Source of the DNA: Blepharisma japonicum
Lineage: Eukaryota > Ciliophora > Heterotrichea > Heterotrichida > Blepharismidae
Direction: 5' to 3'
DNA: 64,000 bases
Assembly (NCBI GenBank): GCA_949751835.1
Contig: CATKHK010000001.1
Span: forward strand, 868,001-932,000
The stretch's first letter is position 1. Each line of letters opens with the position of its first letter. A model generated the notes under the pieces. The model was given only the letters and a program-made list of their open reading frames with translations, ran no database searches and had not been told where the DNA came from. Shown piece by piece: positions 34,724 through 46,471 of this stretch. Position numbers and translations under genes: made by a program.

Positions 34724-36523
34724 ATGTATATGAAACAATTTTTAGATCTAAACCCCAAATTTCAAGATTTTTTATTAGAAGATTCCTCTGAAGGAAATCA
34801 CCGTGAAAAAGAAAATTTCAGGGAAACAGAAATTGAACAAGTGACGTTTTGATCTTACGAAGAAGCATTCCCTCAATTCGAAGCCATCCCCATCTCAGAA
34901 GCTGCAATGCAGACTCACATGTCAAATGAAAAAATTGGCCTCGTCAGGGAGTTTCCTTTTGAAGCTTACTGTGAGCTGAATTTTCGAGGAAAAACTTCTT
35001 GAGGTGTTAAAGTCCCATTGACCGACATTTTAAGTTTTAGCTCCAACGTAATTAAAAAACCCTTGCTCAAAATGAACTCAAAATATCACAAATCAGCTCG
35101 CCAGACCTTTAAAAGTAAAAAATAATTAGACATTCTTTCATATATGAAGGAAAGAAGCTCTTCAAGAACTTCAATTCATCATGCAAACAAACTACTAAAA
35201 ATAGGCATGGAGTCTCCACCTGAAATATGTGACGAAATTTATTGCCAATTGGTAAAACAGACTAATAATAATCCAAAAATAAAAAGCACACTAAGGGCTT
35301 GGACTTTATTTGGGATATGTTCAGGTGTTTTTGCGCCATCACCGAATTTAAGGCTGCCTCTGCTTAACCATCTAGTAAAAATAGTAGAAAATGAAAGCCA
35401 AGAAATTTCTAGTAAAACTTGTTACTGCATTACAAGATTAGAAAAAATTTACCAAAATGGCTCAAGATTGGTTCACCCTACAGAAATGGAGTTAAAATGC
35501 ATGAAAGCTATGAGGCCGATCCCTATAAAAGTGTATTTAATGAGTGGGTCATACATTTGTATGCTTATAGAGTCTTATGACAACTCAAACGATTTAAAAT
35601 GTGCAGTGCTGAGAAGGCTCGAAATTTCAGTCTCAAAATTTTCTTATTTTGGATTTTATGAGTACTGTGAAACCTCAGAGCTAGAAGAAAGGTATATAGA
35701 AGACTGCGAGCTGATTCTTGATATCATTTCTAAATGAAATGAAAATGAAAACCCAGAAACTTTTAAATTGGTTTTAAAAATTAGAGTTTGGTATGCACCA
35801 GGGCCAAAAGATATAGGATCTCTATGTTTATTATATATTCAAAGCGTATTTGATGTAATTTCTTGTAAAATTCCTGTTTCTTTAAAAATAGCATTACTGC
35901 TAGGGGCGCTAAAGCTGCATATTGATATGGGAAATTCTAAGCAGTTAGACGCATTTTTATATCAGAGATTATTTAATTATATTCCTGAAAGACTTATTCA
36001 TTTGTTAGCAAAAGAAGATTGGATTGCTAAATTGCTGCAAAAAAGGATGAGTTTTGATAAATACTCAAAAATTGAGACACAAAGGAAATATCTTGAGGTT
36101 TTGAGATCAGAGCCGTTGTATGGGTCAAATATGTTTTATTTGATATCATATGACCCAAATGAAGAAATAACGGTCCTCCCATATGATGTATTGTTGGTAA
36201 TAAATTTAAATGGGGCTATGATTTATACACGTGACCATAGAGAAGAACTATTAAAATTTAAATACTCAGAAATAAGCAGTTGGGGAGTAAGTAAAGATAT
36301 GTTTGCACTTATTGTAGCCAAAGGAGGAGCACAAACGCAATATATGTTTAAAACAGTATTAGCAAGAGTTATTAGTTCACTTATGGAAGCATATGTAAAC
36401 AAATCACTAGGAAGACCAATAGGCCAACTCCCTACACAAAACACAAATTTAAGAAAAATTGGGCTACAACGAGAACTTATTACAAAATTCCCTAGACTCC
36501 AAGCAGAATTATTTAAAATGTAA
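34724..36523 (+). CDS. MyTH4-FERM domain protein without myosin motor
   Basis: Two exons across a 15-nt intron, about 594 residues. TGA codes Trp at TFWSYEE, TSWGVK and ISKWNEN. The N-terminal ~130 residues are unrecognised and include KSARQTFK at the splice. A MyTH4 domain follows (ESPPEICDEIYCQLVKQTNN, RAWTLFGICSGVFAPS), then a FERM module (PIKVYLMSGSYICMLIE ubiquitin-like lobe; a helical lobe with LALLLGALKLHIDMG-like sequence; PH-like lobe with KYSEISSWGVSKDMFALIV). MyTH4-FERM cassettes bind microtubules and membrane proteins in class VII/X/XV myosins and some kinesins. Here no motor is encoded. Confidence 0.86.
35115..35129 (+). other. 15-nt intron in MyTH4-FERM gene
   Basis: gtaaaaaataattag, phase 1, containing an in-frame TAA. 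Removal joins KSARQTFK to NILSYMKERS in the same frame. Confidence 0.88.
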
Positions 36524-36526
36524 AAA

Positions 36527-38962
36527 TTATATAATAAGTGAAGAAGTGTTTACAGTATATGCTGTTGTTGATAAAGAATTTAACGGCGAATTATGTGCTG
36601 AATTAAATCGCGTTTTCTTCAATTTTCGGTCTTTAGAACTTTGAGCTGTCTGTGGACTTTCTGGGATATTATTTTTTATTCTTGTTGATAATCTTGAAAT
36701 TTTTTTCATAAATGGCTTGGGACTTGTGACAGCTGATGCTGATTTTTCTAATTTTTGAGAGGCTCGCTTACGATATATTTTTAAATCTTTGAGCCTTTTA
36801 TCTAGATCCCTAGCTTCTTGGAAAATTCCTTGGTAACGCATTGTAGGAGAAAGCTGGGGAAGCCCATTAGATATGCTTCGCTTTAGTATTTTTTGAGATT
36901 TTCCTGGGCTTTTTTTAAGATCTTCTGTTTTTTCTTGGTCTGGAGGGGCTTCATAGACCTTTTCTACCACTCTGTATCTAGAAACAGGCTCAGTGTCTTC
37001 TGTAATAAAAATTTTTTGCTTCATTTGGTCTTGTGTTTGTTTTTTAAATCTTGGCTCTTTATAAACTCCTCCTGGCATATTAATTTTGAGATTTTCATAA
37101 AATGAATTAATTTTCTTCGGATAGCGCTGTTTATATAAAATCACAATATCTTTAAATAAAGTATTTGTGGATGTTTCAATTGCTGTAAAAAATTTAAGAA
37201 AAATAGTAAAAAGTGTCATAACCTGCTTTTTGAAATTTTTATGGATCTCTTCTAGCAAAATAATGATATTTTTTTCAATATTTTCCCAATAATTTTCAAG
37301 GTTTTCTTTATTTTTTTCATTTTTCAGATAATTAGTTAAATTTTCTTCAGTTAATAATTGCCTTATAATAGGTATAGAATTCAGCAATTCAATGAATTTT
37401 TTAGAGTTTTCTTTTTCATTAGGAAATATCTTTAAATAAACCTCATCAATTTCTGTATTAGATAACGGTAAATAAGGAAGCATTTCTTCATCAAATAAGA
37501 TTTCACCATTTTCTTCTTCATGTTTTGAGGTGGCAGTCGATTTCATACTTTCGCGAGATCGAGCACGAGATAATGGCTTTTGAATAGGCTTTTGCGGCTT
37601 AAGCTGCTCAACTATTATTCGCTTTATTGAGCCTTTTCTTAAGTTCGGGAGCTCTATTGATGCATATTCATAAACTTCATTCACATTTGCACCTAAGTCG
37701 TGGCTATATTTTTTAATAAGCCCCAAAACTTTGAAAGACTGGTTTATGTCACCTAATGCTTGATAATAGATTTTCATTATCAAATTATCAACTCCACAAG
37801 CTTCTTGGACTGAAAAATTTATTGTAATATCATTTAGACTTGACCTAATATCATTATATGTTTTAGGATTTTTAGGTATTTCATTTAAATCAGTGTCCAT
37901 TTTTAGCAATTCTAATTCATTTTTTAATTCCTCGCATAAATTTTCGTCAGTGATATGCTGACTTGTTAGCTCCGTAAACATAGTGGATAATGATATTTCG
38001 TGGGATTTTAAATCTTTAAAGCCTTCGATTATTTTTAATGTATCTTCATCAGTAATTCCATTAATAAAATTTATAATGTAGCCTTGAGATTCTAAAATTT
38101 CTTCAATAATTTTGAATTTTTCATGATATGTTTTTAAATTCTGGGCATTTATCTTTGATAATTCTTTACTATTAATTTTTTCTTTTACTCCATTTTCTAG
38201 CTCATTTAATAAATTGATTTTTGCTTCTTTTTTTGATTTATTTTTCATTCTTGCATAGGTAATTTTTTCTATTAAAGATTGATACTGATTTTCAACTTTT
38301 TCTTTTTTCCTCAGCATTAAATCATATGCTTTTCTATACGATTCTTTCATATTTTCTCCATCATTTTTGCATTGAATCACTTGTCCTTGTGCTGTTGTGA
38401 GTTCACTTAAAGCTAAAAACTGTGCATTTTTTATTTCTCCATAATTAGTTGTAAGCCTTTTGAAAGCATCAGCAGTTTCAACTGATAATTTTTTGCTTTG
38501 TCCCTTCTGTTTTCGTTTTATTTCTAACTTTGTTTTAAGCCTTTCAGTTTCAAATAATTCTTCTTCGATTTTTTCATTCATTTCTTCAATATCTCCTTTG
38601 ATTTTTTCAATTTTTTCCAAATAAGAAGAAAAATCTGAATCTCCTCATTGCGCTTGTTTTAATTCAGATACGATGGTTGATAAACAATTTAATTGGATTT
38701 CTTTTTTTGTATTTCGTGCTGTTGCTTCGTTAAGAGCTTTGAAAAGAGTTTTTGTTTCTAAATATTGTAAGGTTTTTTGACTTTGAGAGGCAATATGGCT
38801 TCCATATTCTTTATTTATAAGGCATTCAGTTGCACTGTATTCATCCCTTAGCATTTCACTTAAATTCCCTTTCTCTTCTTGATTTGTGGCGATTTCTGAA
38901 ACGCTGAATACTGATTCATTATTTAAATTTATTTCTTCATCTGGTGCTGGAGGTTTAAGCAT
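36527..38962 (-). CDS. long coiled-coil protein, unknown
   Basis: 811 residues from ATG 38962; a TGA (38647-38645) is Trp. Residues ~90-330 are strongly coiled-coil (KIKGDIEEMNEKIEEELFET, KKEKVENQYQSLIEKITYAR). A basic Ser-rich linker (PLSRARSRESMKSTATS, ~480) leads to a mainly helical second half and a basic C-terminus (KKTRFNSAHNSPLNSLSTTA). The layout resembles axonemal or basal-body coiled-coil proteins such as outer-arm docking components, but I see no decisive motif. Its stop is 3 nt from the stop of the MyTH4-FERM gene (convergent). Confidence 0.65.
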
Positions 38963-39278
38963 TTTTATCTTGATTATTAATATATTTTAAAAGAAATTTT
39001 AAAGATGTTTATTGGTTTTTCATTAATTATAAATTTTTTACAGTCATTTTTGCATTAATCATAAAATTCATCTTAAATCTTTTAAATAAAAATTGCAATT
39101 CTCAAATCACAATGCAAAAAGATCTAATTAAAAGATTATAATAAATTAACTTCAAGTATTGATCCAAAACTTCATAAAAATAATCCAACAAAAGATTTTT
39201 ATTCCAATTGAAAGAAAAAAGAAATATTTAATAAAATCCTGATTTCATTTATTCTAAACTTAAAGCCATAGTTAAATA
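38963..39278. other. bidirectional intergenic region
   Basis: About 316 nt, very AT-rich, between divergent ATGs. Nothing recognised. Confidence 0.45.
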
Positions 39279-40028
39279 ATGGTAGACTACAGTTCAATTC
39301 CAGATTGGCTGATCGCTATTGTTGCTCAGAAGCCTAAGTTCAATATGCAGTTCACTGAATACGAAGAAAAACTTGTCAAGAGCCGCCCTAATGTCAAGCT
39401 TCCAGCGGATCTTCAAAAATTATCTGACACTAACCCAGAAGAGTTCAAAACAAAGTGCTTGCTGACTTCTTATTCAGGTGTCGACAATTATAGAGAAAAT
39501 TACATCACTCGCAAACTCTTTTTGCAAGCTTATAAAAGGAATATTTTGCCTGAATTTGGATCGACCAATGATGAAAAAGATTTTATCTCTGCAAGAAGAT
39601 GGTATAATTTCTATCACTTCATCTATAAATCTGTATTTGTAGGTGCATTTGGCTGGCTAAATTTTGCTTATGTCCTCCCCAGATTTTCTGCAATTGGTTT
39701 ACCCCTAGCAATTGGCAGCAATGTTTCATTGTTTTTGTCTCTATCATTTTTAAAAGATCCTTTCCTGCATGAGTCAAAAATGAAAGCAAGAATTTCCCAA
39801 TATAGAGTTGCTGAAAAATATAAAGAAACTCTATTGAAATACCATCAAGAAAATCGTCTCTTATATAGATATCACCCAGGTGCTGTTTTCCCACCAAACC
39901 CTCTGAATCAGCAAGAAAAGGCTTATGACCAAGCCAAAATCTTTTGGAGAGCTATGACGACTGACCCTAGTGATTTGGAGGGACAGCAGAAGACAAGATT
40001 ACTTAGATATAATTCTGAGAAGAATTAA
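39279..40028 (+). CDS. membrane protein of unknown family, 249 aa
   Basis: Uninterrupted frame without TGA or intron. The N-terminus (YSSIPDWLIAIVAQKPKFNM) is soluble; two hydrophobic segments near residues 113-150 (FIYKSVFVGAFGWLNFAYVL and AIGLPLAIGSNVSLFLSLSF) are followed by a basic helix and an aromatic, Pro-rich end (YRYHPGAVFPPNPLNQQEKA). Strict TGG use suggests good expression. It could be a mitochondrial membrane or complex subunit, but this is a guess; the family is not recognised. Only 44 nt separate it from the NBR1-like gene. Confidence 0.65.
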   Translation: MVDYSSIPDWLIAIVAQKPKFNMQFTEYEEKLVKSRPNVKLPADLQKLSDTNPEEFKTKCLLTSYSGVDNYRENYITRKLFLQAYKRNILPEFGSTNDEKDFISARRWYNFYHFIYKSVFVGAFGWLNFAYVLPRFSAIGLPLAIGSNVSLFLSLSFLKDPFLHESKMKARISQYRVAEKYKETLLKYHQENRLLYRYHPGAVFPPNPLNQQEKAYDQAKIFWRAMTTDPSDLEGQQKTRLLRYNSEKN

Positions 40029-40072
40029 TAGCTTAATATCATAAGCTTCTTTAATTATTATTCACTTCTAAT

Positions 40073-41173
40073 ATGAATAAAGGTTTAAAGTTTCTTCGAG
40101 GCCATGAAATACGCAAAGTCCACAAGCTTCCTCCTAACTACACCAGTATGCAGCAGACTTTATACCAGCTATATGGGACGACTGATTTGGCGCTTACTTA
40201 TATAGACGATAATAATGTGAAACACACTATATCCAGTGATGAAGATCTCATAAACGCATATGAAGCACTCAAGGACAAAATTAACTTTAAATTTATCATT
40301 GAGGACGATAAGCCAAACGAACCTACAGATGTGCTAGCCAGGATTGATTTTTTGAGGCAAAGCATAGCTGATGTATCAGCGTTAAAACAAGATATAAACT
40401 TCCCCAAGCCTGATGAGTCTGATCAAAACTATTCAGCCCCGATGATAATCAATGAGACTCCTATAATTCCTCAGCAGATTGAAAATATAGAAAAGCCAAT
40501 AACTCCACCTAGTGTTATAGAAAACCCAGCAGTATTTCAAAACACGAAATGCCATGGATGTTCTATTGAGCCTATAACTGGAATTCTCTATAGATCTACT
40601 GTTTCCCCTAATACTGATTTCTGTGAGTCATGTGAGCAAAAAAATATTTATAAGCATCCTCTTATTAAATATCGTAATGAAATTGGGCTTGAAAATTTCA
40701 ATGGATTCTCTATGAAAGAATTGGCAAAATGCTTTGGTAAAGAACTCGGAAATGTATTAAAAGATATAAAAAGGAAAAAATATTCTGTGGAAATTGTTAA
40801 AGAAACTGAGACTGAAATTTCTGGAACTGACAAAATAATTGCCAAGTCTTGGCAAATAAGAAATAATGGCACTAAAAAATGGCCGATTGGAACTAAAATT
40901 GTATTTAAAAAAGGAAGCTTAATACCTATAGATGCTGATAATTTATCATTGAACTCTGGAGAAGTGGCTAATATAGAAGTCAAATTTAAGACACCTTTAG
41001 TGGAAGGGACCCACAAAGGAAAATGAACAATCCAAATAAAACCATATAAATTTATAGGAAAATTCAGCGCAAAAATAAAAGTTTTGAAATTGCCTGAGAT
41101 ACAAATAGAAGAAATAAAGCAGATGATCAGAATGGGTGTTTCACTTGAGAGAGCGTTATTATCTTTGGTTTAA
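40073..41173 (+). CDS. NBR1: NBR1-like selective-autophagy receptor
   Basis: 366 residues; TGA at 41024 is a Trp within the FW domain (HKGKWTIQIKP). Domain order matches NBR1: N-terminal PB1 (residues ~1-78, with acidic TISSDEDLINAYEAL), ZZ-type zinc finger (C160, C163, C184, C187 and H195), FW/NBR1 immunoglobulin-like domain (~245-345, KSWQIRNNGTKKWPIGTKIV, LNSGEVANIEVKFKTP) and a short C-terminal UBA-like helix (EEIKQMIRMGVSLERALLSL). NBR1 proteins link ubiquitinated cargo to Atg8. No clear LIR motif was picked out. It is shorter than animal NBR1 (~960 aa) because the linkers are small. Confidence 0.9.
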
Positions 41174-41894
41174 CTCTAAAATAAGATTAATATAAACTTA
41201 AGCATTTATTTTTATAAGACGCCCGTTTTAAGGTTAAATAGAGAAATTATTTGAAGCTAAAACTAGTCTTGGGATACCTGCTAGCCTTATATTAAAATAA
41301 TATAGATTTTATGCATTAGAATTATTACAGTTTAGTATTGCCATTGCATTATAGTTAAATAGGTGCCTCGGCCTGGGAATGGTCTCCAGACATTCATTCC
41401 CGAAAGGATGCTGGTTTTTCCTACACTTGACCCTCCTACTAGGACTATATTATAGACAAAGCCATAGTACTTGAATTGTATCTGAAAAGAAACTTGAGAT
41501 ATTGAGAAGCTAATACTTATTGCTAACTCTACAACTTGGCATTAAATTTAAACAAAATAATATTCTTTTTTGAAATAGATAAGTGACTTTGTAGCGTAAC
41601 TAGCTCTGCTATTGAAGAATCACTAGAATTTGCTTAAATAATAAATTTAAACTTAATTTCGACAATTTATGCAATACCTTTTTGATTAGGATAATCGTGA
41701 TTATATAGCATCAAAACCAAAAATAACACAAAAGATATAGAATATAACAAAATATTTTTATTTTTTTCGGCATCGCGAGGACATTAGATGAATGCATCGT
41801 TTTAGGAATTATTATTGCATTTTTGTTTATTTCTAAAATAACCCTAATAATTGCTTGAATATCTATTTTTATTCGACACCATTTTGGGAAAATA
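41174..41894. other. intergenic region upstream of cathepsin array
   Basis: About 720 nt. A GC-richer patch (41332-41541) is protein-like on the minus strand and listed separately; the final 19 nt form the array start-site element. Otherwise AT-rich. Confidence 0.5.
41332..41541 (-). pseudogene. possible gene remnant with Walker-A-like string
   Basis: The minus strand is open for 69 codons between TAA (41542-41544) and TAA (41332-41334). It reads KYYGFVYNIVLVGGSSVGKT then SILSGMNVWRPFPGRGTYLT and ends in MQWQY. GGSSVGKTS fits the P-loop pattern GxxxxGK[ST], though the surrounding strand-rich sequence and short end do not look like a complete GTPase. There is no suitable upstream ATG. It may be the last exon of a lost gene. 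Confidence 0.35.
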
Positions 41895-41897
41895 ATG
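41879..41897 (+). promoter_or_regulatory. array start-site element, copy 1
   Basis: ccattttgggaaaataatg, ending with the ATG of gene 41895. Match to the array consensus CCATTTTGGGGAAATAATG. Confidence 0.7.
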
Positions 41898-43577
41898 ATT
41901 ACCTATAAGATAATCTTTATAAATCTTGCTGTTCTAGTTATCTTTACCAATGGAAGCTATCCTGATATTAGTTCTTCATCTTTAGATCAGCCTATAAATT
42001 TGTTCTGGGGTAAAGTAAATGGGATTAGCTATCTTACTGTATCAAGAAACATAAAAAATCTTGAGTATTGCTCAAGTTCTTGGGCATTAGCTGCCACAAC
42101 TGTCCTTTCTGATCGCTTTAAGGTCCTTAGGAATGCTTCATGACCTGACTATAATATTTCTCCACAAGTCGCACTTAGTTGTATTACAAGTGTCCAAGGC
42201 TGTTTTGAAGAAGGAGACCCAGCACTGGTCTACGAATATATTTTAAATAATGGAATTACTGATGAAACTTGTGCAGTTTACCAAGCTCGCGATTTTTCAA
42301 ATGGGATTCCTTGTGATAGATATGCCACATGTAAAACTTGTTTCCCTAATGGAAAATGTGACATTCCTAGCAAATATTATGTTTATAATATCACAGGATA
42401 TGCTATAGCTAAAGGTCAAACTCAAATGTTAAATGCTTTACAAAGCGGACCAATTGTATGTAGACTCAATAGCACAAATGAGTTTGTAGAATACAACTCT
42501 ATGGATGATATACTTGTCCCTACACAATCTCCAAGTAATGGTACAATTTATGTTTCTATTGTGGGATATGGAATTGATTCATTTGGCACAAAATACTGGA
42601 TGGGTAGAAACTCTTGGGGAACAGGCTGGGGAGATGTAGGATTCTTTAATCTAATAAGAGGCACAGACGCTTTAGGGATTGAAGAATATTGTGTTTACCC
42701 TACTCCTAACTTAACAGTTACAGTTGTTACTACTAACAGTCAAGGAAAAGAAGAAAAAACGTTTATCAATAATTTTGATCTCCCTAAAAATATAGAAGAG
42801 CCACCCAATTCTTTTAGAGCCAAGCCAGTGACAGATGAAGCTCTTACTGCTGTTCCTTCAGCATGGGATTGGAGAAATGCAAAAGGTAAAAATTATTTAT
42901 CATGGGTCAGAAACCAAAATATTCCTCAATACTGTGAAGCTTCTTGGGCCTTTGCTCCTGCTTCTTCTATTACTGACCGCCTAAATATTATGCATTTTGA
43001 TGACACTTTTCCTCAATTTATTATATCTCCACAAGATATAATTAATAACGGTGTTGGGAATTGCACTTCTGGAGATATATCAGCGCTATATAAAGATTTC
43101 TTTCAGAATGGGTATTCAGACGATACATGCTTGCAGTATGTAGCAGACAATTCAAGCACATTTGATTGCTATAATTGTGTACCGCCTGCACCTCAGGAAG
43201 GTAATAACTCATACTGCAGCCCTATTGCACCTCCGTTCTTATTTAAAATCAGTAGCTACAAAAATCTTGCTGGGGTGACAAAAATGATGCAAGAAATTTA
43301 TACAAATGGACCAATCACATGTGGAATCTACGCAAGTAAAGGGTTTGCTAACTATACTGGAGGAATTTATAGTGAAATTTCAAAAATTTCTACAATCAGC
43401 CAATATGTCTCTCTTGTAGGCTGGGGAGTAGACCCATCAACAAAAACTCAATACTGGATTGGGAGAAACTCCTGGGGAACAGGCTGGGGCGAGTATGGAT
43501 TTTTTAGGATGCAAATGTTTAGAGATAACCTTGGTATTGAGACTGATTGCATGTCAGCAGTTCCAATTTTTGGATAA
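41895..43577 (+). CDS. double-domain cathepsin X/Z-like pseudoprotease, array copy 1
   Basis: 560 residues, one TGA (42141, ASWPDY). Signal peptide MITYKIIFINLAVLVIFTNG. Two peptidase C1A domains follow, each related to cathepsin X/Z. Domain 1: LEYCSSSWALAATT, where the catalytic Cys before Trp is Ser62; the catalytic His position in GTIYVSIVGYG is Ile; the Asn of RNSWG is kept. Domain 2: PQYCEASWAFAPAS (Cys to Ser) and ISQYVSLVGWG (His to Gln); RNSWG kept. Structural Cys and glycosylation sites are kept. Both domains should therefore be inactive as proteases. The product is likely secreted or lumenal and may bind peptides or inhibitors; that is inference. Confidence 0.88.
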
Positions 43578-44332
43578 ATTAATTAATTTATTCAAACTAT
43601 AAGAATATTTAATTTATTTTAGTAAGGTTTCTAATGCTCAATCTAAATTAACTAATTAAATAAAAAAGATAAAGGATTAAAAAAATTCTTAGAATTAATG
43701 CCAAAATTAAAAAAGTGCATGCCTATTTATTTCAACCCTAAAGACTCATGGAATTAGCTATTTAGAATTGAAATTCCTATAATTGAAAATATTTACCTAA
43801 TATTGTCAAATTAGAAAATTAATGTCACTAAATATGGTTAAATTGATAATGAATTGTTTTAAATAGAAAAATTACAATTTTTAAGAGATGAAACTTTATA
43901 ATTTAATTCTGGAAAGCCAATATTGTATAAATTAAATAAACATATCAAAATAGGTGTGCCAAAAAATAATTTTATGCTATTCTGAAGGAATGTCTAGCAA
44001 ATAGGCTCGACCAAATGAGATGGAGCCAATTTTAAATTAAATCATTTATATCCCATGCTATGGGCTCGAATTTATCGGACAATATTCCTAGCTCTAAGAG
44101 CAGCTTCTGGGAATTTCACCCTCCCCAGCCGTGACTGTGCAATGACTCAAGGATGATCAAGAAGAATAAAAATTTCAGCTCAAAAAGTTTGCTTAAAATT
44201 AAAAAGTAAAATAACGTTTACAGTAATCTATCCTTTTAAACTGTAATTTTATTTTTATTCATTTCATAATACAAAACTTTATAATAGCTTTAAATCCTTA
44301 TTTTTTTAGAGGTGACCATTTTTGGGGAAATA
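43578..44332. other. array spacer 1
   Basis: About 750 nt, AT-rich apart from 43985-44160, where the minus strand has a coding-like remnant (listed). It ends in the start-site element of array copy 2. Confidence 0.5.
44072..44166 (-). pseudogene. possible remnant of a protein-kinase C-terminus
   Basis: Minus strand reads LLDHPWVIAQSRLGRVKFPE and AALRARNIVR before TAA. The HPW[VI] near the start, with TGA as Trp, recalls the end of Ser/Thr kinase domains (subdomain XI). Further protein-like sequence continues beyond the stop. The fragment is short and the assignment weak. Confidence 0.2.
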
Positions 44333-44335
44333 ATG
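44316..44335 (+). promoter_or_regulatory. array start-site element, copy 2
   Basis: ccatttttggggaaataatg, one extra T relative to the consensus, ending with the ATG at 44333. Confidence 0.7.
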
Positions 44336-46015
44336 TTTAAAGCTCAGCTAGCCATTTTAACACTTGTTACCTTCTTGGTCTTTGCAAATGAAAGTAATTC
44401 TGATTTGATTTCATCCTTAGGCTTACCCACAAATTTGTTCTGGGGTAAAGTAAATGGGACGAGCTATCTTACGGTAACAAGAAACCTAAAAAATCTCGAA
44501 TATTGCTCAGCCTCTTGGGCTATGGCTGCCACAACTGTCCTTTCTGATCGCTTTAAGGTCCTTAGAAATGCTTCATGGCCTGACTATAATATTTCTCCAC
44601 AAGTCGCGCTTAGTTGTATTCAAAACGTCCAAGGCTGCTCTGAAGAGGGAGACCCAGCGTTAGTTTACAATTATATAGCTAATAATGGAATTACTGATGA
44701 AACTTGTGCAATTTACCAGGCCCGCGATTTTTCAAATGGAGCCCCTTGTGATAGATATGCTGTATGTAAAACTTGTTACCCTAATGGAAAATGTGACATT
44801 CCTAGTAGATATTATTTATATCAAATCACTGGATATACAGTAGCCAAAGGCCAAGCTCAAATGCTACAAGGTTTACAAAGTGGGCCAATTGTATGCAGAC
44901 TAAATAGTACAAATCAGTTTGTACAATACAGTTCTAGTGATGATATACTTATCCCTACACAGTCACCAAGTAATGGTACCATTTATGTTTCTATTGTAGG
45001 ATATGGAGTAGATTCTAAAGGTAACAATTATTGGATCGGCAGAAACTCTTGGGGGATTGGTTGGGGAGATGCAGGTTTCTTTAATTTAATAAGAGGAACT
45101 GATGCTTTAGGGATTGAAGAATATTGTGTTTACCCTACCCCAAGCTTAGATGTTATTGTTGTTAACACTAATAGTGAAGGAAAAGTAGAAAGATCTACTG
45201 TCAATAATTTCAGCTTACACGTAAATGAAGAAGGATCAGCCAGTTCTTTTAGAGTAAAGCCAGCAGCTGATGGGACTCTTTCCGCTGTTCCTTCCTCCTG
45301 GAGTTGGGCAAATGTGAAAGGTAAAAATTATTTATCATGGATCAGAAACCAAAATATCCCACAGTACATGGATGCTTCTTGGGCTTTTGCCGCAGCGTCT
45401 TCTGTAACTGACCGCTTTAATATTCTGTTTTTCAACGACACTTTTCCTCAATTCGTTATATCTCCACAAGATATGATTAATAATGCTCTAGGAAATTTCG
45501 ATAATTCAGATATACCATCACTTTATCAATATTTCCTTCAATTTGGGTTTTCAGATGACACATGTCTGCAGTATGTAGCAGATGATTGAAATATTTTTGA
45601 TTGCAGAAATTGTGTACCTCCAGCACCTGCTGATGTAAGTGACAATTCATACTGCAGTGTTGTTGAAATCCCTATATCATTTAAAATTAGCAGCTACACA
45701 AACCTCGCTGGTGCGACCAAGATGAAACAAGAAATTTATACAAATGGGCCAATCACATGTGGAATATACGCAAGTGCAAAGTTTGCGAATTACACTTCAG
45801 GAATTTATAGTGAAATTTCGAAAACTTCTACAATAAGCCAATATGTATCAGTTGTAGGCTGGGGAGTAGACCCAACAACGAAAAATCAATATTGGATTGG
45901 GAGGAATTCTTTGGGAACAGGCTGGGGTGACTTTGGATTCTTTTTTATGCAGATGTTTAGGGACAATCTTGGAATTGAAACTGACTGCATAGCTGCTGTC
46001 CCAACTTTTAAATAA
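44333..46015 (+). CDS. double-domain cathepsin X/Z-like pseudoprotease, array copy 2
   Basis: 560 residues from ATG 44333 (an upstream in-frame GTG is not a likely start because the conserved element and signal peptide MFKAQLAILTLVTFLVFA begin at this ATG). One TGA Trp (45587). Domain 1: LEYCSASWAMAATT (Cys to Ser), His position Ile, RNSWG kept. Domain 2 is more eroded: PQYMDASWAFAAAS has lost the first Cys of the CxxC pair as well as the nucleophile, ISQYVSVVGWG has Gln for His, GNFDNSD replaces the usual GNCTSGD, and RNSLG replaces RNSWG. Still fully open. It is nearest in upstream sequence to array copy at 53772. Confidence 0.87.
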
Positions 46016-46471
46016 ATTAGCTTACTGACTCTCAAATAATAAAAATTTAGATAAAAAATATTTTGTTCTTTGTTTGGTTGGCAAAATCAAAAAATAATTA
46101 TTTCTTAAGCAGATTAAAAATTCTTTATATTAGAATATATATTTGAATAGATAAATTAACTGTTGGCTATTTTAATAACATTTTTATTTTCGACAAGCAA
46201 AACCTTATTAGGCTTCATTTTCATAATAAAATTCAACAAAAACTACTAAAACTATTTTATAAAGTAAAATAAAATTTCTACAACAGGCTTATCATTCTTA
46301 ATAATATTGTTAAACAAATATGCAATAATAGTCAGCCATTTAGAATATTTAATCTAGCCATATAAAATTATAAGATAGCTCAGTGATACCTTGAAATTGA
46401 AATTCAATTAAAAAAGAATGCAAATGTCAAAAAAATCCCATCTCCACAATAATGATTTTTTATCCCTAACT

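Noticed and set aside
43990-44085. Possible tRNA suggested by ggctcgaat (B-box-like) near 44064
   Set aside because: No A-box, acceptor pairing or anticodon stem could be built around it.
44312-44335. GTG upstream starts for array copies 2 and 5 (44312, 53751)
   Set aside because: They would translate the conserved start element itself; the ATG at its end gives the signal peptide as in the other copies.
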